From: Paracyclopina nana
Taxonomy: Eukaryota > Arthropoda > Copepoda > Cyclopoida > Cyclopettidae
Assembly: GCA_019096065.1 (NCBI GenBank)
Contig: JAGUCH010000009.1
Location: 4,784,001 to 4,848,000 of the forward strand
Length of the DNA: 64,000 bases
Direction: 5' to 3'
Below the pieces are notes generated by a model, which was not told the DNA's origin, did no database searches, and worked only from the letters and a program-made list of their open reading frames with translations. Below, in pieces: positions 42,981 to 53,235 of the stretch; the first letter of the stretch is position 1, and each line of letters opens with the position of its first letter. Position numbers and translations under genes: made by a program.

Positions 42981-45936
42981 TAACAACTATGACCATTTCC
43001 TTGCATCTAGGTAGTCTCAGATAATTGCCACTCACCGCATTGCTTTGTACCATTAGAAAATTCAATAAAGAATGCGACGTACGCATTGAATCGCGGCCAT
43101 TTGCTTAAAAAACTCCATTTATTATTTTCAGCAGAATATTGGACAGCAAATGCAGCGCGGTTCTCTGCGGAATGTCACTCAAATTGCTTTCTTCGCTGCT
43201 TTTCTCAAAGGCTTCAGGTCATTCTAGATTGTTTTTTTTTTTTTTTGCTTCAACAAAACAACTGCTTTCATCTCGGTGGCATACGCTACGCGAAACCACA
43301 TTTCTCTCCTTCTGCATCATTAATTATCTCTCCTCCCAAGACAGCCATCCTTCATTTACTGTCACTCATGGCTACAATCAACTAAAAAACATATGAATAT
43401 GGGAAAGAACTGAAGCTAAAACCACGTTTTTATTTGATCAAAGGGGTCGCACTTTTTGACTTGATATTTGCATTTAGAGAGCTTTACAACTTTTCAATTA
43501 TGATCGTGGTCATAAATCTTCCAAATCGTTTGTATCGGATACTATAAATTGAAAATGTATTTGACACAGGGACAGAATCATAAATATGTGCCGTAAATAA
43601 ATCTTCTTCGTCAACAAAAGAACTGTTGGAATGAAAGAAAATAGGAAAGAACTTTTTTCTCTGATCTGTTTTTACAGGCCTTTAAATAGGTATTTACGTA
43701 GGTAAGGTTACCAGACTAATCACTTCATGTTTTGAGGCCTTCTCCCATTTGCCCCTTCATGTTTGCCCCTTTGTAGATATCTTTGCCCCTTCGAACTTTT
43801 GACGAAGGCAAATCTTGTTAGAAATATTTGTCCAAGGCCTGCGAAAGCTAAATGTAATAATATGCTTCTTGGTATCATTTTTCTTTTTGGTTTCCGCTCT
43901 CAGGTTACCTGGCTCTGCAACCTGTTAAACATCCTACTATTCTAGCATACTATCTCTAAATTATTTTCTCAAAAGCCTGGCGTATCTTTGCAAAACAGGG
44001 GCAACTTGCAAAGGAAATTAATACATTTTGTCACTCTTCCATAGTTTTTGGCTGCCCTGGAGCAAAAAGGATGAGTTTTATCCTAACATTTGTCAAAGAG
44101 TACGACTTACTTTCGAAGCTTTCCCGTAGCTTGATACAAACAGAGCTATTGTCACAACAATTGATGGTACTGAGAGAAACACCCACAAAGACAAAGCCTG
44201 TAGCCTCATTTTCACTCTGACAGGGATGCATGTTGACACAGATGAGGGCATTTTCAAAAATATCCTCTTCACTTGCTCACTAGTTAGTAGGAACTCCCAA
44301 AGATGAATCAAAAAAGAGAGGCGCATCGTGGCGGCAATAGTCTTCTCCCAAGAATATGAGAGAAAAGAGAAAATTGCTTGGTTTTGCTATCCTTTTTTGA
44401 TGATGATGCACAATATTTTCAACTTTTAATTTTTAAGCAATTTGTGTCTCATTTTAATTAGAAAGGCATCTTACTAGTAAGAAAGCTTAACGATATCTTA
44501 GGGCTTTCTCCTTGGTTCTCTAATGACTTATAATTTAATAGAGATACAATGCAGAAGATACATGTAAAAGATATATTGTATGATAATAATTATTGCCTGA
44601 AAATACTTTTTCCTCAACTTTCGTTGAGTAATGTATAAGAATTATAGGCTATTTTTACCAAATCCAACCGTGCTGAACTTGCTTGTTTTGAGCTCCTAGA
44701 ATGTTGTACCACAAAAAGTAGGGCCATGTATTCAGGTTCGATCCATCATGCTCAGGTCTGGATATGAAGTGACGCATGATCCAAAATTTACTGAATTTCT
44801 GAAACTTACTCAAAATGGCAACTCTCGTCTGTATTGTTCCTAGCTAGCTCATTAATAGCACTTTCTAAGCCATTTTGGTAGGCAAAAGTAAAATGATTTG
44901 TAGGCATTTTTTAAGAGTTCACTTGGCAAAACAAATTTGCCGCATGTATTTAACAAAGCCATAGCTAGTTGACAATTTCTCATATACATTGTACATTATT
45001 TGGGCAAATACTTCATGAGATTTCCTTTAACAAAACGGCTATCAAATATAAAAATGCCTGGATCACCAGCTCGTCAATGATTTAAAGGCCTGAACATGAA
45101 AAAATGAAAAGAGCCTTGCCTCAAATGAACTTGTCTCCTATACAGTCTGATTCAGAGAATTGTGATCAATTCGGTAATAGGTTAGAAAAGTGTTCACAAT
45201 TCTGTGACTCAGGCTGTATATACTACATTTATCTTAAAAGGGCCGAATTTCTGCAATTTTAGCAATCTTTGTGCGCTTGAGATGATGATGATGATAACTA
45301 CTCGCTTTGATTTAACTTTTTTAGCATTGTACGATCAAGTTTGGATTTCAATCTGCATCACGAAAAAACGAAAAAGTCAAAGTTTGGACAACTATTGTCT
45401 CATTTCTTTCCGTTTGCCTAGCTGCTTTAACCTCGGAAATTCACGCATGTAACCATTTGCTCCGAAGGTTGAGCGACTTCAGATTCAGCAGTTCTTTCCG
45501 TTGTATTTTGAAAAACAAGTGAGAGGTTGAGCTGCTAAAGTTTCATTTCTTTACGTTTGCTTAGCAGCTCTATCCTTGGAAATTCATGCAGGTATAAACA
45601 CATTTGGCATCGCACTCTGGTAAAACGCAGTTTGCTAGTAGTAACTTGCATACAATAATAATTTAACACTTTGCAAAAAAAATTATTATTGTAGTTGAGT
45701 ATGTATTTCTATTTAGCTAGGAAGCATAAAGTAGGACCATTCGATAGGTGAGAGAGTATTATGGAATGGAAAAACACGAGTTGATCTTTTCTATCCCGAT
45801 CCTGCGAGGATATTAATTTCACGAGAATTATTGCAAAACTAATCTTTGAATTGAAAAAATAAAAGTGTTTGCCAAATTCAATAAACTAGAGTAACTTGAT
45901 GTGAATGGTAGGTTAGGTGACATATCTACAATGGTC
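42981..45936. other. AT-rich region, no firm gene
   Basis: Upstream side of GPCR 1. A 5' non-coding exon and promoter for that gene could be here. Only one weak exon candidate (44,111-44,264, minus) was noted. The plus-strand open frames near 43,100-43,400 have no support. Confidence 0.5.
44111..44264 (-). CDS. Possible exon of an unknown small cysteine-containing protein
   Basis: On the minus strand, after an AG at 44,265, an open stretch of about 51 codons containing CVNMHPC and NCCDNSSVC runs into a strong GTAAGT donor at 44,110. The CC...C spacing is loosely Ly6-like. No partner exon could be identified, so this is a weak call. Confidence 0.2.
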
Positions 45937-45942
45937 TTTATT
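45937..45942 (-). terminator. Poly(A) signal of the snakeskin-like gene
   Basis: AATAAA on the minus strand, about 51 nt after the stop codon. Confidence 0.6.
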
Positions 45943-45992
45943 TTTAAAAGTTGATAATACACAAAAATGGGCCAAAATAATGACGCGAGCAT

Positions 45993-46696
45993 TTACTTTT
46001 TGCTCAGAATATCTTTGATGATGATCAGGAAATCGAAAAACATGAAAAATCCAGTGATGATTGCCATGCTGCCAAGGGCCAAGCCAACGTCTCCGTCATC
46101 TCCTGGTATGCTTTGATATTTATCCACGACCAGAGAGCCACTCGTCAGGAATAAGATGCAGCCCAGGAATTGCAGCATTGACTCCTGAAAAATAAGCAAC
46201 CAAAATTTGTTAAGGAACTCTGCTCGAAAACTTCACATTAATAAATGTGTCTTTGCGTGTATTTTCAGCTCGCACGCAAACTAACGTTTGCACGAACGTG
46301 CGATTGATCAATAAAAAGCTTAAAGGGTAAGATCACATGGCTAGCAAATGTAAAATTTGCCACTCATGAAAAATCTGCGGTGAAAAATTACCATTTTAAG
46401 TGACACATCATCGCCCAATATGTAAGTTATGATAATAATGGCATAGAGAAATGTGTAGGCAGTGACGCAGCATATTGTCACCCATTTTGCGTCAACGATG
46501 TGCGTCACCTCATTTCGCCCATAGGAAAATCCAGTTCTTGCCAACACGAGCACAATGATGACCAGGCACTAGAATTGAAAATAAATTACATCTAATTAGG
46601 GGCAATTATGAATTTAGGCAATAATAATACCAGACAGAGGATTTTCATCAGCCCTCTCGGACTTTTGAGCACACTTGCGGAAAGTTGGACGCCCAT
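45993..46696 (-). CDS. Snakeskin-like (Ssk) four-helix membrane protein
   Basis: Three exons, 46696-46631, 46568-46392 and 46184-45993, all phase 0, giving 144 aa from the ATG at 46,696. The layout is that of insect Snakeskin, a small septate-junction protein of the gut: a short basic N-terminus, a first hydrophobic helix (CLVIIVLVLARTGFSYG), a second (VTICCVTAYTFLYAIIIITY), a third beginning LQFLGCILFLTSGSLVV and a fourth (LALGSMAIITGFFMFFDFL). Both ends are cytoplasmic by prediction. In insects Ssk works with Mesh and Tsp2A in smooth septate junctions; that role is inferred from family likeness. Other MARVEL-type tetraspans remain possible. Introns are 62 and 207 nt. Confidence 0.7.
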
Positions 46697-47532
46697 TGCT
46701 ACCAATTTTTTATTCTGGCCTTCCTTCTGCTTCCAATGTCAAAATCATACTAAACACGACTACCATTGGCTTCGAGAGCGCAATCAACAACCATGCAAAG
46801 GTAAGCCAGATTCATACCTTCCCTTTTTCTAGAATAATCCAGTTTTGTGGCGCACAGTAGATTTATTTCCTCGAAAACGAAACAACACCAGCGCAAAAAA
46901 TTCATAACAGCCAAATCACCTAGCTATCAAGGAGATTATTTTGTGGTCAATAAAAATACCTTTAAAAATTTTTTTTTTCATGCTGCACCATCTTCACATA
47001 TAAGTAAAGATAAAAAGGCATTTTTAGAATTCCTTAAAACCAGTTGTACATAAAATAAGGTAACGCAAAACAAGTTCTTCTTTAAAAATCTTAGTTCTTC
47101 AAAAATTCCTGTTTTTTCAAAATGAGCATTAAAAGTTTACTGCCATTAAATATAATATAGAATTCTTTTAAGAAATACAAGTCTGCAATAATAATTTTTA
47201 TTTTTTATTTTTTGAGAAAAAAAATTTGCATTTAGGCGGAGGCGTCCATGAATGGACAGCTGGGGTCGGGCCTGCGCTTTTATATGATTAAGAGTGGTCA
47301 AATCAAAAACGAAAATGTATATTTAAGAATTTTTTGTACCGATTTGGCGGGCTAATTAAGCGCGACAGTCCAGACTACACATATATTCTTTCTCATGACT
47401 CAATCCGTAGATTGGCTGGGAAGTACGAAGTGCCCCAAAAAACTAGCTACATTAATTGGGAAAAAAATGAATAAACATATTGCTTGAGATATGAACCTTA
47501 TAGAGTAACGCCACGTATTCGTTTTGGCTCTG
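46697..47532. other. Intergenic, no supported gene
   Basis: Promoter side of the snakeskin-like gene. AT-rich with poly-T/poly-A tracts (46,960-46,980; 47,190-47,225). No coding sequence recognised. Confidence 0.5.
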
Positions 47533-48269
47533 CTGGTAAAAGGCACTTTTTGGGAAAGGCACCAAGATAAATTGGCACTGCAATAAAAGGCACCATTCAT
47601 AAAAGGCACTGCAACAACTAATAGCAAATACGACATATGAGCTTTATCAGGGACTCAAAATTCCGCAAGGTGGCGACACAGTATTTTAAGGGGGCAAATA
47701 GCTTGCTGAGGTGTTAGGAAAATTTGCAAGATTTGAGTGCGTGCGCTTGATGACAAAGTAAGTGACCAACATCACATGATTTTTAGCGCAAAAAATGGGT
47801 ATTTTCTGTTTCTTGAGTGTCAGTTTGCTCCAATAGTTTCGTTTGACAAAATGTCCGATGTTAATGTTCCTTTTCATGACACTGTCTATGAGAAGAAAAT
47901 CACAATAAGTGGAAAAAGTGCTGGTGCCATAAAGTATTTTGTTTCACTGTCAGTGCCACCCTACACTACCCGACCAAGGTTTTTGAACCTACACTTTCAA
48001 AGCATAAGGCCTCTCAGCAAATCAAGTATTGTTTCCAGCCAATTTAATCAAGATCTTTCATATGTCGACCAATCTAATATTATTTCAGCCAAGCATATCA
48101 GGAAACGCTGATTTTTTAATCCAAAATGGTCAAACAAAGATGGGTGGCAATTATACAAGGGGTGCCAATATAATATAGTGCCTTTTATTAAAGTGCTAAT
48201 ATTGTATGGTGCCTTTTATAGTAGTGCCAATTTATGTTGGTGCCTTTCCCAAAAAGTGCCTTTTACCAG
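47533..48269. mobile_element. Terminal-inverted-repeat element with an unassigned open frame
   Basis: Inverted ends of about 60 bp with only a few mismatches, beginning CTGGTAAAAGGCACTTTTTG; the right arm continues with degenerate repeats of GTGCCTTTTAT. No clear target duplication was found. A 124-codon frame (47,737-48,111, plus) occupies the middle; its translation resembles nothing I know. Confidence 0.65.
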
Positions 48270-48683
48270 TATACCCTTCGTTTTGTGATTAACAACCAGT
48301 TATTGTAGAATTTTTGGAAAACTGTTGATATCACATTGTAAAATCTCTGTCTGTCCATTTTGTCCCATGTCCCTGGCACCCTGGAAGGCTGAATTGAAGG
48401 CTTTTAAAAAATCCAAATAACATAAAAAGCTCCATTCTTAGAATAAGAATTTGCTATTCTATGGGAAACCGTAATCAAGTCCGTACCTGTCTTACCTGAT
48501 AATTTATAAATGCAGAGGAACTTATATACCAGTTGGGAATCCCCAGTATTAATTAAGAACACACAGTTTGCCGCAACAAGAAGCAGCCTGAACAATTGTA
48601 CTAAAACCATTGAAATTGTAGCTCAAGGAATGACCAAGCCCACATTTTGGGCCCAGTAGAGTGAGGTGGATACTCATAAGGTA

Positions 48684-48904
48684 AGGCTTGAATCAGCTGG
48701 TCATAATTGCAGCGCAATTTTGTTCATAATTTCGGCTGCAGTATGCAATTGCGTAGCAGTTAAAGCAACTTCGGCCAGCAAAGTAGCGGCGGAACTAAAT
48801 GAGCCAGCTCAACAAAACCTTTGCAAATGAGATAAGCTATTTTTTGACTTAATTTTTTGTTAGAGCAAAAACTGGTCTCAAGCAGTGACCTAAAATCCAG
48901 CTAT
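48684..48904. repeat. Left part of a GGCCTGGATCAGCTGGT-family MITE
   Basis: Begins GTAAGGCTTGAATCAGCTGG and keeps the inner AATTGCAGCGCAATTTTG block; the right end is lost where the tandem repeat begins. Confidence 0.55.
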
Positions 48905-49380
48905 AATTGCAAATTGAGGCGACTCAAGGCTACAAACTGAAGCCGCTCGGGACTCAAGACAGTGAATTGAGTCTGCTCAAGACTGAAAATTGAGTCTGCT
49001 CAAGACTGAAAATTGAGTCTGCTCAATCAAGTGAATTGAGGCCGCTCAAAACTTCTAATTGAGGCCACTCAAAACTTCTAATTGAGGCCACTCAAAACTT
49101 CTAATTGAGAGCGCTAAAGACTAAGAATTGAGGCCACTAAAGACTAAGAATTGAGGCCACTAAAGACTAAGAATTTAGGCCACTCAAGAATGGAAATTGA
49201 GGCCGCTCAAGACAATTACGGCTGCTTAAGGTTGCGGATCAAGGCAGCCACAAATTGAGACCGCTCAAGAGTGCAATTTGAGGCTGTTCTTCATTGCTTC
49301 AAAGGCTGTTCAAATAGAGGGTTTTTTTTACTTCAATCTGAGGCCGCTCAAGACTACAAATTGTGGCTGCTTTAGACAAC
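48905..49380. repeat. Degenerate ~20-bp tandem repeat (AATTGAGGCCGCTCAAGACT)
   Basis: About twenty imperfect units, complement of the repeat at 9,905-10,190. Confidence 0.75.
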
Positions 49381-50363
49381 TGTTTAATGCTTAAATGATT
49401 TCATAGAGGGGGACATCCAGGCTAAAAGTTGATTCAGACCAAAAGTAGGCCAATCTAACCCTCACAAATAGACCTGAGAAAAAACTCTTCTGGCGATTTT
49501 TTCCCAATACTGTTGCATGCTTTCTTTTTGTTCTTCCTATAGGGCGTAACTAGAGAAAAATTCCTACCTCCAGACATGAGTTTTGCCTAGAATGAATAAT
49601 GAATTGTCGGTTCATTGCAGGAATTGTAGCCTGACTCATGCAGGCCTGACTCATCACAAATTAAAAAAACTCTGAAATGTGATGGCTTCAAAAATTGCAA
49701 ATGATTGCAATTCAAATCGGCTTTTTTAATCTACTCTGGGTTACCAGATGGTTTCGATGGTTCACATGCCTTGTTCATGTATTCCAATAAATTTTTGGGG
49801 AGTACGTGAACATGACAATAGCGTGGCTCTACTGCTAATAACGAAAATGCCAAGATGATCGGTTATGACAGCTGTACTTTTACTCTTCAAATGACTATGC
49901 TATGGCTAATGAAGAAAAAAGTGTTTAAAGATTAGTGAAAAAACGCCTTGAGGAAACGATTTTTGAAGCTAAACGTCCAAGTCTGGTAAAGCTGATTAAC
50001 AAGCTCTTCTTACTCGAGCACTCAAAAATTGGCTCTAGAAGTACCTAATTATTGTTAACAGACAATTTTATTCAAGTAGGAAAAATTCAAAAATTGCAGT
50101 TTGTTTGAGGCTTTACGTAATTCTGACATAAATTAGTAATCTTTTTTTGTGTGTGTTCAGGTCAAATAACGCTCTGGCATTTGAGCTTACTTGGTAGTCC
50201 AATTTGGAGCTGCTTTGGTGGCAAAAAAGATCTTTCTAAAAGGGGCGCACTACGAAAATTGTTACATACAACTTTAAAGTTAAGGAAAAACAATGCCCCT
50301 TCTCTGTTTGCCCTCTTTCCTGCAAAATACAACCTTTTGGAAGGTATGATCAGAGCTTTACGC
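49381..50363. other. Intergenic, no supported gene
   Basis: Downstream side of GPCR 2. A piece of the GTTCATGTA MITE family is visible near 49,770-49,815. No coding sequence recognised. Confidence 0.5.
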
Positions 50364-50369
50364 TTTATT
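50364..50369 (-). terminator. Poly(A) signal of GPCR 2
   Basis: AATAAA on the minus strand, about 39 nt after the stop codon at 50,408. Confidence 0.65.
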
Positions 50370-50407
50370 TTTAATAAAACATACACAAATATATATCACA
50401 TACAATA

Positions 50408-53024
50408 TTAAACAGCAGTCGTTTGAATTCTTTGAATTTCCTTGCCCGTTGAACCTCTGTCAATTTGAACCAATGACAAACGAACAATGTCTTCTCCTAG
50501 AGGCAGAAAAAATAAGATTTTTATGGGACTTAAGATTTTTTTCTTTGAATTACTTCTCATTGAAGGATCCAGGTTTTCGTCGCCCACCACCAGCTGATGA
50601 TGGTCCTTGTTTGTTCCAATCGATGGCGGATTATTTCCACTGTTGATTCCCGAGCCTCTTCGCTGCGCAGATGAGCTTTGGCCTTTGACAATTTTGCGAA
50701 AGTTATCATTGAAGCAAAAATAGACGACAAAGTTCATGAATGAATTCAAAACTAGGAGCAAATGATTCACAGACGTTGAACAAATGAACCACGTGGGCGG
50801 GAAAAATGTATCTTTGCAAGCTAACATTTCGTTAACATTGAAAAGCTCGTAGAGATTGAGTAGAAGCCTTGGAAAATTTGTAACGATAAACATACAGACA
50901 ACAAACACTAAAATCAGCGCCAGTTGTAGGTCTTTTGCTTGCTAAAATGAAAAGGTTATTAGAAATACTTCAAGATTACACCGATTTCTATATGAGAATA
51001 CTTGGCTAGAGCTGTTGTTATTTCTTGTATAACGTCTCCTGGTTTGGATAAACCGTTGGTAAATTTTGATGTTGAAAAATATCAAAGCTGCAAATGGTAT
51101 GATGCCAAGCAGAACGGTTCGCGTAACGTTGGTGTAAAATTTGATGTATATTGGATTGTTCCTGGAATAACAAATTAGCATATTCGTTAGTAATGTCCAT
51201 AATTGAAGTTTCTTCGCGCGTTGCACTTTAGGATTTTTCACAGCAATAAGCTGAAGGCGTAAAGTCGCTCCATTCGCAGCGCCATCTAGCCAAGCATCTT
51301 GAGCAAGAAAATTTGAAGCGGCTGCGCTACATAAACGACCGAAAATTGGCAATTGTTTGGCTTTGGGAGCGATTGTGCCAAAAACTTCATAAATGTGATG
51401 TAATCTACAGACAAAATGGCACCCTTTCAAGCCATAAAACATATGTAATTTATGGAAATTTTCTAGCTTTTCATTGCTGAAATCAAATTTTTCTAGCCCG
51501 GCTTCGCGGATCCGCCAATCAAATTGCCGCTCGTGATCACGTGACTTCAAGTTGCGCGCGCGACAGTTTTTCCAAATATACTTGCTCAAAAAGAAGGAAG
51601 CAAACGAAAAAACAAAAGTTGATTTGCATCGTTTCATTGTTCAAGAAGTTGTGCAAAATTGAAGCATATTTCTCAAAATCATGAAAAACGGGTTTTTGAG
51701 CGGTCTCTTCTTTTAATCGGATTAATAAAATTGTTAATTAAGAACTATTAAGAAATGTTATTCATAGTGAAGCTATTCAAGTGTGCTGCTCATTATTTGT
51801 GATACTTTTCAATTGATGGATCATTGTAACTTACCTCAAGTCAGTGACATCAATTGTGTAGGTTGTGGTATTAAAAATAGCTGGTCCAGAAACCGAGGTT
51901 TGTGAAATATCCACTACAATTCTTGTTTCCAGAAATTTGGGGATGTTGATCAGGATGGAGAGAATTATCACTGGCACAGTATAAGCTGTGACACGCTGGA
52001 TTATGGAGTAGGTATGAACCAGGTCACGATGCAGCAGTGGAAAGCAAACCGCCACATATCTGCAAGACCACCAAAAAAGGGAAGGATTTCAGTTCAATTC
52101 TGCTTGCCTAATAAAATTGCTTACCTTTCAATGCCTAACACAACTGTCATGTAGATGGATGCACTGAGCATTATGTTGCACATTGGGTAGATGAAATAGG
52201 GATACAGCATTGTATAAATGACCGTGTGCAGTTCAAAAGCTCTCGCAAAGGTGTAGTCAGCCATAAGAAAAATGCAGAGCAGGGAATCCACAATGGTCAG
52301 CATGACAATCAGTGCATTGAAACTGTTCCACATCTCCTTTCTGGAAAAGAAGGCAAAAATTACAAAAAAAGCCAATTGATAGGCTGTTCTCATATTGCCA
52401 GAAAAAGCTAAGCCATGGCAGAAAAGCTAAGCAAACGCTCAGCATTTAGAGCAAAGCAGCTGCTTTTTTCAATGTTGAGCGAAATGAAGCAACTCAAACC
52501 AGTTATTTAGCTCAACATTTAAAAGGTGCAGCTGCTTTGCTCTAATGCTCTGTTCATCTACAAACTCCTTAAGGAATCGGAACGCGAAATTCCTTTGCGC
52601 AAAGGAGTTCTCAGTACATAAACTAGCTGCTTCAGTACTTAAACTAGCTGCGTAGAGTTGTCATTATGCATGGTTTCGTCATAATGCATTCCTTAAGGAA
52701 CTGTAGATGAACAGAATATAAATGTTGAGTGTTTGCTTAGCTATATTTACCTAAACTTTTTCCGGCAATATGAGAACGGCCTAGTAGCTTCAGGACAAAA
52801 AGTTCCAAATTTCCTCAAAAGATATTGTAGGATTACCTTGAAAATGCATAAATGCTGATTCCGTTGGTGATGAGAGCGCTGAAGCCTAAAATTGCCATGG
52901 CCACTCCTTCCACCCAAAAGCTGAAATTTTGGATGGTCTGGAATTTCTCTTCGTTGAGGTAGCCACATGCGTTGCTGTGGTCCTCTTCAGTAGAGATTCC
53001 GACCTCTGGCAGCGAGCTGTTCAT
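50408..53024 (-). CDS. Class A peptide GPCR 2, FMRFamide-receptor-like
   Basis: Exons in transcript order: 53024-52837, 52340-52125, 52059-51835, 51161-51002, 50941-50408; phases agree and give 440 aa. The start is the ATG at 53,024 (MNSSLPEVG). TM1 is VEGVAMAILGFSALITNGISIYAF. TM2-TM3 are in exon 2, ending GIE, with RYVAV at the start of exon 3 (DRY position). TM4 is TVPVIILSILINIP, TM5 TVLLGIIPFAALIFF, TM6 LALILVFVVCMFIVTN and TM7 LLLVLNSFMNFVVYF. The C-tail is basic and Ser-rich. Introns at the DRY region and just before TM5 are phase 2 in both this gene and GPCR 1, which supports common ancestry. The ATG is only 211 bp from the papilin stop. The ligand is unknown; FMRFamide-type receptors are the closest family by motif. 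Confidence 0.87.
51200..51640. repeat. Dispersed repeat in a GPCR 2 intron
   Basis: About 440 bp related to 56,780-57,500 (blocks CGATTGTGCCAAAAACTTC, CCCGGCTTCGCGGATCCGCC). It occurs in the intron before exon 4. The copy at 56.8 kb contains a MITE that is absent here. Confidence 0.7.
52382..52781. repeat. GGCCGTTCTCATATTGCC-family MITE in GPCR 2 intron 1, itself interrupted
   Basis: Ends GGCTGTTCTCATATTGCC / GGCAATATGAGAACGGCC, flanked by TA on both sides. It contains the 52,543-52,721 MITE. It accounts for 400 of the 496 nt of the intron. Confidence 0.85.
52543..52721. repeat. TGCTCTGTTCATCTACA MITE nested in another MITE
   Basis: Ends TGCTCTGTTCATCTAC / GTAGATGAACAGAATA with TAA on both sides. 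An inner 25-bp segment (CAGTACATAAACTAGCTGC) is duplicated compared with 20,227-20,377. Confidence 0.82.
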
Positions 53025-53174
53025 GTCTTAGGAGCCTCCGAAGATATACTTTGCAAGACTGAGCCAGCAAACTGAGAGGAGCAGTGAGAGGCCAGCGCTC
53101 GATCGCGAGATAAGCGAGAAAAAAAGAGCCTCTGCAGATGCTCGCGGGAAATCGAGTATTTTCTAAAATAACCT

Positions 53175-53180
53175 TTTATT
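53175..53180 (-). terminator. Poly(A) signal of papilin
   Basis: AATAAA on the minus strand about 56 nt beyond the stop codon at 53,236, leaving roughly 130 bp for the GPCR 2 leader. Confidence 0.65.
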
Positions 53181-53235
53181 TCAATGACATCAGGGAACAT
53201 GGCGAAATACATCTTTAATACATTGAATGATCTGG

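Noticed and set aside
51162..51637. Upstream extension of the GPCR 2 TM5 exon as coding sequence
   Set aside because: The extension overlaps a dispersed repeat that also occurs at 56.8-57.5 kb, and a good splice acceptor at 51,162 with correct phase starts the real exon.
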